NCBI GenBank assembly: GCA_903862645.1
Contig: CAIOZF010000004.1
Location: 1 to 50,441 of the forward strand
From: an uncultured Gammaproteobacteria bacterium
GTDB taxonomy: Bacteria; Pseudomonadota; Gammaproteobacteria; Pseudomonadales; Pseudohongiellaceae
DNA: 50,441 nt
Direction: 5' to 3'
Made by a program: the position numbers and the translations under genes. Below are positions 38,199 through 46,637 of this stretch, piece by piece. Numbering within the stretch: the first letter of the stretch is position 1; every line of letters begins with the position of its first letter. The notes below the pieces were generated by a model. It was not told where the DNA came from. It searched no databases and was given only the letters and a program-made list of their open reading frames with translations.

Positions 38199-40496
38199 CT
38201 AGTCAGTCAAGGTGACAGTTGCAGCCGTCGAGCTTGCGGTGCTGACCCTACCGATGGCGGCAGCGAGTCCATAACCGGCCGCGCGCAAGTGCGTCAGGCA
38301 GGCGCCGGCTTTTGCCGCCGGGATGCTGGCCAGCAGGCCTCCTGCGGTCTGCGGGTCGTACAGCAGCTGCAGCCGTGGCGCGGCCGCGAACCGCTTAGCA
38401 TCGATCAGCATATCGTCGTGCTGGGCATTGTCCGCATGCAGTGAACTCAGCAGACCGCGCTCGATACAGGTCAACGCACCATCCAGCACCGGCAATGCAG
38501 ACAAGGACAGCGACACGCGCGCGCCCTCTGGTTCAATCATTTCCCGCAGATGGCCAAGCACACCGAAGCCGGTGATATCAGTACAAGCCGTGGCGCCATG
38601 CTGGACCAGCGTCTGCGCCGCCAGGTGATTGGACTGCTGCATATGTTCAAGCGCATTGCTGATCCAACGCTGGCGCGCCTGCCAGCGCATGTCGGCCGCA
38701 AACAGCGTGCCGGTGCCCAGAGGTTTGCAGAGGATCAACACGTCGCCCTCGCGCATGCCGGTCTTGCGCAGCAGGCGGTCGGCTGGCGCGAAGCCGTTGA
38801 CGCTGAGGCCAAAGCTCAGCTCCTGCGCCTCGCTGGTGTGGCCGCCAATCAGCGCCGTGTCGTGAGCGTTCAGAACCTCGGTGCAGCCCGTCATGATCTC
38901 CAGCAGACGAGCCTGCATGAGATGCGGCGCCGCGTAGGGAATGCTGACGATGGCCAGCGCGGAATGCGCTGTCGCGCCCATGGCGTGGATGTCACTCAAA
39001 CAGTGGACGGTGGCGATGCGCGCGAACAGGTAAGGATCGTTGATGAAGGCCCGGAAGTGATCGACCGACTGCAGCAGAACACGGCTCTTGTCGATGCGGA
39101 TCATCGCGCAGTCCTCGGTGCTCAGATGCGTGGAAATGACATCCCCATGCGTACACGGATGCACCTGCTCCAGCACCTGTTGCAGCATCGTACTCCCAAC
39201 CTTCGCGCCACACCCTGCGCAGCGCATCCCCTTGTGGGAGCGGGCCTCGCCCGCGATATTTTTATCTTCCAGCGGGCCACGCAAATTTGTGTACTTCCCC
39301 ACAAACCTCCGATCAATCCAGTCCTTCCACACTCCCACCCAGCGCCCCTGCCACGACCACTGGCCACGGGACGCCATGGCAGCGCCGTCGCCGGTATTGA
39401 TCATCGCCATGGCGTCGCGCTGCGGTGTGTAAGCGCGCAATGATTGACCCAGGGCAAAGCGGCGCAGATTGGCGGCAAGTGGCATACCCTGGCGCACGGC
39501 GTAGACACCCGATCTGGGGCGTGGGAAGCCGTCAATGCTGGCGATGTCTCCGGCAGCATAAACCATTGGATGACTCACCGACTGCAGGTTCTGATTGACG
39601 CGGATGAAACCCTTGTCGTCGAGCGCGAGCCCGGTGTGCTGGAGCCATGCTGGAGCGCTGGCGCCGGTGGCGATCACGATGCTGTCGGCAGACAGGCGTC
39701 CGGACCGTTCGCTGCCCACCGCCAGCGAGGGGTCAGATGCCTCCCAAAGCACAGTATTGGTTTCGATGGCCTTGACGGAACATTGCAGTCGCACCTCGAT
39801 GCCTTTGCGTTGCAGTGTCTGCAGCGCCCGGGCCTGAGTGGCGTCATTGTGAGTTGTCAGCAGGGAAGCGCTGTTGCTCAGGAGCAGGATGCGCAGAAGC
39901 GTGCCTGAATCCTTTGCCGCTGTTGTCGCATTTTTTCGTGCATTGCTGAGCAGACGCGCCTGCATGGCGCAGGCCAGCTCCACACTTGCCGGGCCTCCGC
40001 CGATGATGGCGATGGTGTAGGGTTTCCCTTGCGCCAGAGCCTCCCCCGCCTGGTGCTGCATGTCATCCCAGCGTTGCAGAAATTCTGGAATGGGCTTTAC
40101 CGCAACGGCGAACTCCTGCGCGCCGGGTAATCCATGCAACGCCGGGCGCGATCCAATATTGATCGATAGCATGTCGAAGCCGAGTGCCGGCCGGCCGGGG
40201 CAATGAAGCTGGCGGGTCTGCAGATCGATATGCTCGACGCTAGTTTGAATCAGTCGCACTCCGGCCATCTGCGCCAGTGGGCGCAGATCAATGTAGAGCT
40301 GGTCCACGCCGCAGTGGCCGATGAGATAGGCTGGCAGAGCGCCGGAATAGGGCGTATCCACATCGCGGGTCACCAATGTCACTTCCAGACCAGGCACAGG
40401 GTTTTTTGCCAGGTGCATCAGCACGGCCAGATGGCTGTGGCCGCCGCCGAGCAGGACAAGACTCTTTAAAGAGGGGACATACGTGGATGGGTTCAT
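38199..40496 (-). CDS. selD: FAD-dependent oxidoreductase / selenide,water dikinase fusion
   Basis: The 765-residue protein joins two enzymes. The N-terminal 400 residues are an NDH-2-like flavoprotein, with FAD loop LVLLGGGHSHLAVLMHLA, IAIIGGGPASVELACAM and VYAAGDIASIDG. From about residue 424 comes SelD, which makes selenophosphate from selenide and ATP. The catalytic loop reads CAGCGAK with Cys429 and Lys432, equivalent to E. coli Cys17 and Lys20. VLQSVDHFRAFINDPYLFAR, ALIGGHTSEA and LLYDPQTAGGLLASIP follow. Such fusions are known; the flavoprotein may supply reduced selenium. Selenophosphate users (SelU/MnmH or SelA) are not in the window. A REP sequence at 39233-39256 encodes part of the joint. 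Confidence 0.93.
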   Translation of the reverse strand: MNPSTYVPSLKSLVLLGGGHSHLAVLMHLAKNPVPGLEVTLVTRDVDTPYSGALPAYLIGHCGVDQLYIDLRPLAQMAGVRLIQTSVEHIDLQTRQLHCPGRPALGFDMLSINIGSRPALHGLPGAQEFAVAVKPIPEFLQRWDDMQHQAGEALAQGKPYTIAIIGGGPASVELACAMQARLLSNARKNATTAAKDSGTLLRILLLSNSASLLTTHNDATQARALQTLQRKGIEVRLQCSVKAIETNTVLWEASDPSLAVGSERSGRLSADSIVIATGASAPAWLQHTGLALDDKGFIRVNQNLQSVSHPMVYAAGDIASIDGFPRPRSGVYAVRQGMPLAANLRRFALGQSLRAYTPQRDAMAMINTGDGAAMASRGQWSWQGRWVGVWKDWIDRRFVGKYTNLRGPLEDKNIAGEARSHKGMRCAGCGAKVGSTMLQQVLEQVHPCTHGDVISTHLSTEDCAMIRIDKSRVLLQSVDHFRAFINDPYLFARIATVHCLSDIHAMGATAHSALAIVSIPYAAPHLMQARLLEIMTGCTEVLNAHDTALIGGHTSEAQELSFGLSVNGFAPADRLLRKTGMREGDVLILCKPLGTGTLFAADMRWQARQRWISNALEHMQQSNHLAAQTLVQHGATACTDITGFGVLGHLREMIEPEGARVSLSLSALPVLDGALTCIERGLLSSLHADNAQHDDMLIDAKRFAAAPRLQLLYDPQTAGGLLASIPAAKAGACLTHLRAAGYGLAAAIGRVSTASSTAATVTLTD
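39233..39256. repeat. Single REP, locus 4, inside selD
   Basis: TGTGGGAGCGGGC, CTC, GCCCGCGA: the same core as locus 2, with a perfect 6-bp inner hairpin. It is read in frame on the minus strand as about AGEARSH (residues 415-421), just before the SelD catalytic loop. No inverted partner was seen nearby. Confidence 0.8.
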
Positions 40497-40642
40497 TGCT
40501 CAGGGGTTCCGCTGCTGAGCGAGTATAGCCAGACAGACAATCATTGGGAAACAGCTACGTTGTCTGGTGCTGCCTATGCAGGGCTTGCCCGCCCTGTCTC
40601 GCCCAGCCCGGTCAGGGCAGAGGCGAGTGCAGGCGGCGCGCA

Positions 40643-41764
40643 TCAGATGGAGCGGATTGGAGACCCAATATAGAGGGCGCTTGGTCGCATGATCTTGTTG
40701 TCCAGACGGGATTCGAGGAAGTGCGCCAGCCAGCCCACGCTGCGAGCCATGGCAAAACCCGCAGTGAAGTAGGTCGCGGGGATGCCGATGGCGAGATTCA
40801 CCGGGCCTTTGTAGAACTCGAGGTTGGCCCAGACTTCCTTGCCCTTCTTCTGCATCTCCGCATTGAACTCCTTCTCGATCTCCTTGAGTGTCAGAAACAC
40901 GTTCTCGGACTCGGTACCCTGGCAGAGCTTCTCTGCCATGGGCTTGAGGATCGCAGCGCGCGGGTCGAGCTTGGTGTATTCGCGGTGGCCCATGCCCATC
41001 AGACGGCCTTTGTTGGCCAACAGATCCAGCACGTAGGCGCGGGCGTTGGCGGGGCAACCGACTTTGATGGCCTCGTTCAGAGCTGCTTCATCGGCACCGC
41101 CATGCAGCGTGCCGTAAAGTGAGCCGACGGCGGAAGACAGCGCTGACTCGACGGGTGACAACGTGCTTGCTGCGACACGCAGGGTGAAGGTGCCGGCGTT
41201 GAAGCTGTGCTCCAGCTGCAGAATCTGCAACATCTCCAGGCAGCGGATATGCTCAGCAGAAGCATCCTTGGCGTGGAACATGGACAGGAAATTGTCGAGG
41301 TAAGGCTTGCCGGCGTTGAACACCGGCAATTTTTCGTTCAACTGCAGGCGACGGAAGGAAGCAAGCAGGGTTGGAATCTTGGCTACCACGGCCAGTCCAC
41401 GATAGCCTTCCTTGTTGGTGAAGGGCAGATCCTGAACGCCTTTCGGGGTGGTATCCAGCACCGGAATCACGGACTGCAGCATACGCATGGTGTGCAGCTG
41501 ACGCGGCAGGGCGGCGAGAATGTTGAGTTCGCTGGCGCTTAGTTCGCCATTGGCCTGCAGAAATTTTTCCAGTTGTTGTTCCTGTTCGGCTGTCGCCAGC
41601 TCACCAAACAGCACCAGCCATACCACGCGGGTGAAGCTGAGGGTGACGAGTTGTTCGATGGTATAACCGCGATAACTGAGACGGCCCAAATCGCCTTCGA
41701 CATTGCTGATGCTGGTCTGGTCGGCGATGACGTCTTCGAGGCCCTTGGAAAATGTAACTGACAT
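40643..41764 (-). CDS. Citrate-synthase-like protein with altered catalytic Asp
   Basis: The 373-residue protein belongs to the citrate/2-methylcitrate synthase family and has type I length. It shows SYRGYTIEQL, a His in LEHSFNAGTFTLRV, YGTLHGGADEAAL and a second His in MGMGHREYTKLDPRA. The end is NKIMRPSALYIG. The usual NxDFYS motif carrying the catalytic aspartate reads NLEFYKG, so Glu316 replaces Asp. HGGAN is HGGAD. Substrate could be oxaloacetate with acetyl-CoA, propionyl-CoA or another acyl-CoA. No prpB, prpD or acnD is adjacent. It diverges from a LysR regulator across 238 bp. Confidence 0.85.
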   Translation of the reverse strand: MSVTFSKGLEDVIADQTSISNVEGDLGRLSYRGYTIEQLVTLSFTRVVWLVLFGELATAEQEQQLEKFLQANGELSASELNILAALPRQLHTMRMLQSVIPVLDTTPKGVQDLPFTNKEGYRGLAVVAKIPTLLASFRRLQLNEKLPVFNAGKPYLDNFLSMFHAKDASAEHIRCLEMLQILQLEHSFNAGTFTLRVAASTLSPVESALSSAVGSLYGTLHGGADEAALNEAIKVGCPANARAYVLDLLANKGRLMGMGHREYTKLDPRAAILKPMAEKLCQGTESENVFLTLKEIEKEFNAEMQKKGKEVWANLEFYKGPVNLAIGIPATYFTAGFAMARSVGWLAHFLESRLDNKIMRPSALYIGSPIRSI

Positions 41765-41912
41765 GATGTGTACCTTGCCTGGATTTGGTCTTGGTTTTTT
41801 GGGGGAACTGGCTTTTGAATTACGCTGGCAATCTGCTTCGCCGCGCAGGAGAAAGCAGCGGCTAGGTGGACCGATCTTGTTCGTATTATAGAAATGGCAA
41901 TTTTGAGGGTAA

Positions 41913-41929
41913 AATTAGACCGGCTAATT
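41913..41929. promoter_or_regulatory. Candidate LysR-type operator
   Basis: AATTAG (41913-41918), ACCGG, CTAATT (41924-41929) is a perfect 6-bp inverted repeat. It contains the T-N11-A core typical of LysR-type boxes and lies between the citrate-synthase-like gene and the LysR gene. It is a reasonable regulator site for both promoters. Confidence 0.5.
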
Positions 41930-42002
41930 GTGAGTTAAGGTATGCTAATGTCAAAGGCCGCCATCCTGAGCGGCCTGCGACGCCAAAGTACACGGAAAGC
42001 CT

Positions 42003-42956
42003 ATGATGATTTCCACCCACCTGGAGACCCATGAGATTCGGGTGTTCAAGACAGTCTGCGAAACCGGCGGGTTCAAGTCGGCCGCCGACCGTCTCTATGT
42101 AACTCAGTCTGCGGTCAGTCAGGCAATCGCCAATCTGGAGCGCAAGCTGGGGACATTGCTGATCGAGCGTGGCAAACCCATCACGCTGACCGAGCCGGGG
42201 CAACGCATGAGGGAGTATGCGGAGCGAGTGCTGCAGGAGGAACAGGATGTGCTGACTGACATCGCCAATATTCGTCAGGGCGTGGCCTCAACCCTGCAGA
42301 TCGCCATGAGCGGCACGGTCAGTCAGCTATTCGGCAACGAGCTGCTTGAAGACTATTGCGACAGTAACCCTCTGACGCGCCTGAAGGTCGACGTGATGCC
42401 CAGTCGCAAGATCATCCAAGGAGTACTGGCCGACGCGCTGGAGCTGGGCTTCGGGCCCTTTCAGAATCAGATGCCCAATCTGCTGGAGACGGTGCCGCTG
42501 TTCCGCGAATCGCGCAAACTGGTGATCAATCGTAGCCATCCGAAACTGGAGCGCCTGCTGGAAGATCCGGAGAAATGTCTGCAGGAGATTCCGCTGTTGG
42601 TCTCGCATCTGGAGGACCCGGACGTGCGGCCTGCTATTGAAAAGCTGCGCAACGAGTTCGGCACTATCTGGGAGATCAGCAATCTGTCACTGCGCCTGAA
42701 CATGGTCTCAAAGAACATCGGCATGTGCTATGTCGACGAGCGCGTCCTGCGTGCCAATGCCGTGTGTGCCGACTTCGTGCAGTTGCCGGGGTTGGCGTTC
42801 TCCAATATCGAGCTGACCTTCGGGCTCTACTATCGCAAGCGCCGCGCGCTCTCCACCGGGGCGCGGCAGTTCATCGATATCTGTCAGTCGTTCGCATTCG
42901 ATGGCAACCACCTCAACGATGGCCGTCTGAATGAAATCCAAGTGCAGCGAGGCTGA
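42003..42956 (+). CDS. LysR-family transcriptional regulator
   Basis: The 317-residue protein has the N-terminal winged helix FKTVCETGGFKSAADRLYVT followed by QSAVSQAIANLERKLG and LLIERGKPITLTEPG. A periplasmic-binding-like effector domain follows. It is divergent from the citrate-synthase-like gene, the classical arrangement for a LysR activator and its target, and ends 2 nt before the patatin-like gene. The effector is unknown. The start could be ATG 42003 or ATG 42006. Confidence 0.93.
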   Translation: MMISTHLETHEIRVFKTVCETGGFKSAADRLYVTQSAVSQAIANLERKLGTLLIERGKPITLTEPGQRMREYAERVLQEEQDVLTDIANIRQGVASTLQIAMSGTVSQLFGNELLEDYCDSNPLTRLKVDVMPSRKIIQGVLADALELGFGPFQNQMPNLLETVPLFRESRKLVINRSHPKLERLLEDPEKCLQEIPLLVSHLEDPDVRPAIEKLRNEFGTIWEISNLSLRLNMVSKNIGMCYVDERVLRANAVCADFVQLPGLAFSNIELTFGLYYRKRRALSTGARQFIDICQSFAFDGNHLNDGRLNEIQVQRG

Positions 42957-42958
42957 AT

Positions 42959-44035
42959 ATGTCTGCATTGCAACTCTATGCCGGTCCTTCTGCGCTGCGC
43001 GCCTTGCGCCGCGACGGCCTGCAGGCCAAAAAATTCCGCATGATTGTCGGCGCCTCTGGTGGGCCGAAGTGGTTCGTACTTTATGGGCTGGATCGTTATC
43101 TGTTCGGGGACTTTTTCTCTGGAAGTTCACAACCCCTGGCGACGCTGGGGTCTTCGGCCGGCGCCTGGCGTCTCGCCTGTCTGGGGCTCGCCGATCCGCT
43201 GGCGGGGATTGACCGACTGGCCTCCCATTATTCGCGGCAACGTTATTCGGCCCGACCCACCATGCAGGAGATCAGCATGGAGGCGCGCAAACTGGTGGAA
43301 ACGATGTTGGGTCCGGGCGGCGCCCCAGAGATCGCAAACAATGCGCGGGTGAGTGTGCATATCGTGGCGGATCGCGCTCGGGGGCTGCTGCGCTCCGACC
43401 GCAAGCCACTGCTGCTGGGAGGGCTGGCGCTGTGCGCCGCCGCCAATGCCTTGAGTCGTCGCAGCCTACGCCTGAGTTTCGAACGGGTGCTGTTTCATGC
43501 CGGGGAGCCGTTACCGTCGCTGACCCGACTGCGGGATATTCCCACCCGCTGCGTGCAATTAACCGAACGCAATGTTCGGGAAGCCCTGCTAGCCAGTGGT
43601 TCGATTCCGCTGGTGATGGAGGGAGTGCGTAATGTGCCGGGCGCGCCGCCTGGGGTATACCGCGACGGTGGGATTGTCGACTACCATTTCGACTTGCCGT
43701 TCTTCGATGGCGAGGGTCTGGTGCTCTACCCGCACTTCTACCCGCATCTGAAGCCCGGCTGGTTCGACAAATCGCTGCGCTGGCGACGGGTCAATCCCGT
43801 CTATTACGATAACGTGCTGCTGCTTGCACCATCTGCGGAGTTTGTTGCTGGTCTGCCCTATGGCAAGATACCGGACCGGAAGGACTTTGAGACCATGGAT
43901 GACGCCACTCGCTTTGCGTACTGGCAGACTGTGCTCGCTGAGAGTGTGCGACTCGCTGAGGAGTTCGCGCACATGGCGGAGACGGGGGCCGGTCTGGAGC
44001 GTATCAGACCATTTACAGAGATCATGAACCGTTGA
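42959..44035 (+). CDS. Patatin-like phospholipase/acyl hydrolase
   Basis: The 358-residue protein has the patatin Ser-Asp dyad. The nucleophile elbow is LGSSAGAW with Ser66, and the Asp lies in YRDGGIVDYHFDLPF at residue 236. An oxyanion glycine motif GASGGPKW is at about residues 31-38. There is no signal peptide, so it should be cytosolic. It starts 2 nt after the LysR stop and is probably co-transcribed with it. The substrate (phospholipid, acyl-CoA, polyhydroxyalkanoate-type ester) is not known. Confidence 0.87.
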   Translation: MSALQLYAGPSALRALRRDGLQAKKFRMIVGASGGPKWFVLYGLDRYLFGDFFSGSSQPLATLGSSAGAWRLACLGLADPLAGIDRLASHYSRQRYSARPTMQEISMEARKLVETMLGPGGAPEIANNARVSVHIVADRARGLLRSDRKPLLLGGLALCAAANALSRRSLRLSFERVLFHAGEPLPSLTRLRDIPTRCVQLTERNVREALLASGSIPLVMEGVRNVPGAPPGVYRDGGIVDYHFDLPFFDGEGLVLYPHFYPHLKPGWFDKSLRWRRVNPVYYDNVLLLAPSAEFVAGLPYGKIPDRKDFETMDDATRFAYWQTVLAESVRLAEEFAHMAETGAGLERIRPFTEIMNR

Positions 44036-44042
44036 GAGTGAT

Positions 44043-44249
44043 GTGATGCTTAAACGAAAGTCTGCGCCGGTCATGGTGTTGAAAGCCCTGACCGTGCTGA
44101 TCATAAGTCTCGGTCTGACGGCCTGCCTGGGCGCAGTGGTGGGAACGGCGGTGGATGTCACGCTCGAAGTCGCCAAGGTGCCATTCAAGGTGGTGGGGGC
44201 AGTCGTCGATGTGGCGACTCCCGAAGAAGACGATGATGACGAAGACTGA
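44043..44249 (+). CDS. Small lipoprotein (NF038104-like)
   Basis: The 68-residue product has a lipoprotein signal with lipobox LTAC at residues 25-28. It is followed by VVGTAVDVTLEVAKVPFKVV and an acidic tail of Glu and Asp only. Proteins like this are common in gammaproteobacteria, often behind unrelated genes; function is unknown. It follows the patatin-like gene by 7 nt, so it is likely part of the same transcript. The first ATG (44043) and second (44046) are adjacent. Confidence 0.8.
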   Translation: MMLKRKSAPVMVLKALTVLIISLGLTACLGAVVGTAVDVTLEVAKVPFKVVGAVVDVATPEEDDDDED

Positions 44250-44252
44250 GCC

Positions 44253-44530
44253 CTAGGATCCGCAGGTTTTGGAGTCGGTAGATCCCCATCCTTTGTCCGG
44301 CATCGCCAGCCCACTCAGCTTCATGGCTAAGTTCTCACACTTTGCGGTGATTAGACTGACACGGGTCATAGGTGAGGCCGTGTTTGGGCAGCAGGCGCAA
44401 ACCGGCACGGAATTCTTCCTTGCCATACAAGTAGCTGGGCGTGCGTCCGAAGATCGGCAGATTTGCGGGATGGTTGTCTTTGGCACCGCAATGGCGAATG
44501 CCTCGCAATGGACCGCCGCTGGCTTCAGTA
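44253..44530 (-). pseudogene. Decayed amidohydrolase-2 family gene fragment
   Basis: Two minus-strand frames hold recognisable pieces of a COG3618-type metal-dependent hydrolase. The first reads GGPLRGIRHCGAKDNHPANL and then FRAGLRLLPKHGLTYDP, ending at a TGA near 44340. The second, shifted, reads CENLAMKLSGLAMPDKGWGS to a stop at 44253. In intact relatives, as I remember them, about 60 residues with an LNH motif lie between these parts. N-terminal and metal-binding segments are also gone. It appears to be a deletion remnant next to an intact small membrane protein gene. Confidence 0.65.
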
Positions 44531-44812
44531 CCTGTTTCCCTGATCGTAGTCCCGCCGCTGCGGCTTCAACGGTGCGAGCAGTATGTAGAAGATCCAGGCA
44601 AACCACGAGAGGAAGATGATGGCCATAATCCACGCCGCTTTTTCCCCGCCACTGGTCTGGTCGGAGCCGAGAATCAGCAGAATCGGCAGGAACCAGATAA
44701 AGAAACAACCGAAGACCACCACGAGGGCCAGTCCGGCAGTCAGCACCGGGATGGCCAGCAGGATAAGGGCGGTCACAATTACGAACGTCAGCAGAGCGGA
44801 TAAGATTTTCAT
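44525..44812 (-). CDS. Small membrane protein, two to three helices
   Basis: The 95-residue protein has helices FVIVTALILLAIPVLTAGLA, then VVVFGCFFIWFLPILLILG, and a C-terminal IMAIIFLSWFAWIFYILLAP. A basic tail RRDYDQ follows. The last two helices resemble a phospholipase-D-nuclease-like N-terminal (PLDc_N) hairpin, but I am not sure. Start ATG 44812 has AAAGGAG 14 nt upstream; an in-frame GTG at 44824 has it 2 nt upstream, so the start is uncertain. It lies downstream of the TPP-enzyme gene on the same strand? No: it is beyond that gene's 3' end by about 170 nt and could be read through. Confidence 0.7.
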   Translation of the reverse strand: MKILSALLTFVIVTALILLAIPVLTAGLALVVVFGCFFIWFLPILLILGSDQTSGGEKAAWIMAIIFLSWFAWIFYILLAPLKPQRRDYDQGNRY

Positions 44813-44983
44813 TGCGGGACTCACATCTCCTTTGGGTTAGCGGGCAATACCGAGGCAATAGCGATATTTGTGCCAGAATATTTTCACTGCTGCTTCAAAA
44901 GGTTGCGTCAATCATTTGGGTGAGGCTGAGCGCTTTTAACCACTTTATGGCGAAAACCCTCAGTGTAAGCCGGCATTTCCCGA

Positions 44984-46537
44984 TCAGCAATTTGCCTGAA
45001 TCAGGAATGGGCCTGGTTGCCGATAGCTGTTCTCCAGCAGCGCACAGAGTTCCTCGCCCGAATTGGCGACCGCGGCGGGCACTCCGAAGCCGTTGGCGAG
45101 ACTCACCCAGTTCAGTTCTGGATTGCCGATATCGAAAAGGCTGGCAGCGACCGCCCCCACATCGGTGACACCCAGACGCCCGTACTCTACGTTGAGGATG
45201 TTGTAGCTGCGGTTGGCGTAGATCACCGTGGTGACATTGAGGCGTTCGCGGGCCTGGGTCCACAGGCACTGCAGCGTATATCCCGCTCCCCCGTCTCCCA
45301 ACAGAGCCAATACCCGGCGGTCCGGACAGGCCAGCGCGGCGCCGGTTGCGGCCGGCCCACCCTGGCCGATCGAGCCACCTGTCAAGCTGAGCCAGGAGTG
45401 CCGTGCGGAAACCTGGCAGAGCGGGTGGGCCGCATTGCCGCCCCCAGAATCGGTCGTCACGATAGCATTCTCCGGGAGTGTGGCGGCCACTGCCTGAGAG
45501 ATGACGCGGGTATTCAAAGGCCCTTGGGGTCTGGCGTTGTCGGCCTTTTCAAAACGCTTGATCTCACAGTTCCCTGCTTTCAAGAGTGTCACGACCTGCT
45601 GCAGTGCGTCGGCAGCATCCTCCTCGATGCGAGCCAGCGTATGGACCGCACAGCCCTCGGGAATCGGTCGTCCGGACTGCGACTGATAGGCAAAGAAGCT
45701 GGCAGGAGTCTGTGCCCCCACTAGAATCAGATGCTCAGTGCCGTTGAGAGTTAACAGGATTTGTTCGGGGAAATAGGGCATGCGCTCCAGGTGCACAGTG
45801 CCCGGCCCTCCATCGGTGCGAGCCGGAAATGTGCCGCTAATCAGGCGGCAGCCCGTCTTGGCAGCAAGCTTGCCTGCAGACTCCAAGGCCTGTGCCGTCA
45901 GGGCATCGTGCTCCAGCAGCAGCACGGTCTTCTCACTGGCGGCCATGATTTTGGCGATGGCTGCCGCATGTTCGCCGCCAATGCGCACGCGCGTTGGCAG
46001 CGGGTTCGGACTGACCGGCCCGGGGGATTCACCCCATGCGGCATCGGCGCCCATGATGAGGGTGGCGATCTGCCCCTGTGAACCAGGCATTGCAAGCAGC
46101 GTGGCAGTAAAAGCATCCGCTCCGTCCTGCGCGAGAGTGTCTGCAGTACTGCAGGACTTGATCCATGAGGAAAAGTTGCGCGCGAGCGTGTCAATATCCG
46201 ATGTCAGCGGCGCATCGAAACCAATGTGATACTGAGGATGATTACCGACGATATTGATTAGCGGAGTGCCGGCCTTGCGGGCGTTATGCAGGTTGGCGAT
46301 GCCGTTGGCGAGTCCGGGGCCGAGGTGCAGCAGCGTGCAGGCCGGCTTGCCTGCCATGCGGGCATAACCGTCGGCGGCACCCGTGCAGACACCTTCGAAC
46401 AGTGTCAGGACGGAGCGCATGCGCGGTACCTGATCCAGCGCCTGTACCAGATGCATCTCGGATGTGCCGGGGTTGGCGATACACAGTTCAACGCCACAAT
46501 TGGCGAGGGTTTCGATCAGGGCTTTTGCGCCGTTCAT
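44984..46537 (-). CDS. Thiamine-diphosphate-dependent enzyme (acetolactate synthase/decarboxylase-like)
   Basis: The 517-residue protein has three TPP-enzyme domains. The N-terminal Pyr domain has the catalytic Glu in TLFEGVCTGAADGYARM and LLHLGPGLANGIANLHN. The C-terminal PP domain has the Mg-TPP motif GDGGAGYTLQCLWTQ to YANRSYNIL. The branch is close to the MdlC-like acetolactate synthase large-subunit proteins outside the ilv operon. The substrate is unknown. ATG 46537 gives the family N terminus (MNGAKALIETLANCGVE); a longer frame to 46627 is not supported. It follows an aldo/keto reductase gene by 100 nt on the same strand. Confidence 0.9.
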   Translation of the reverse strand: MNGAKALIETLANCGVELCIANPGTSEMHLVQALDQVPRMRSVLTLFEGVCTGAADGYARMAGKPACTLLHLGPGLANGIANLHNARKAGTPLINIVGNHPQYHIGFDAPLTSDIDTLARNFSSWIKSCSTADTLAQDGADAFTATLLAMPGSQGQIATLIMGADAAWGESPGPVSPNPLPTRVRIGGEHAAAIAKIMAASEKTVLLLEHDALTAQALESAGKLAAKTGCRLISGTFPARTDGGPGTVHLERMPYFPEQILLTLNGTEHLILVGAQTPASFFAYQSQSGRPIPEGCAVHTLARIEEDAADALQQVVTLLKAGNCEIKRFEKADNARPQGPLNTRVISQAVAATLPENAIVTTDSGGGNAAHPLCQVSARHSWLSLTGGSIGQGGPAATGAALACPDRRVLALLGDGGAGYTLQCLWTQARERLNVTTVIYANRSYNILNVEYGRLGVTDVGAVAASLFDIGNPELNWVSLANGFGVPAAVANSGEELCALLENSYRQPGPFLIQANC

Positions 46538-46637
46538 GTGCGGCTCCGTCGTAGTGAGAACAAGTCGAGAAACGAGGTCGAGAAATAAGGTTGTGCAGTC
46601 CATCCAGTCCTGGCTTGCAAATAGCACCCCTGCATAG

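Noticed and set aside
38550-39443. 297-codon open frame antisense to the selD fusion
   Set aside because: The minus-strand fusion has complete catalytic motifs; the antisense product has none.
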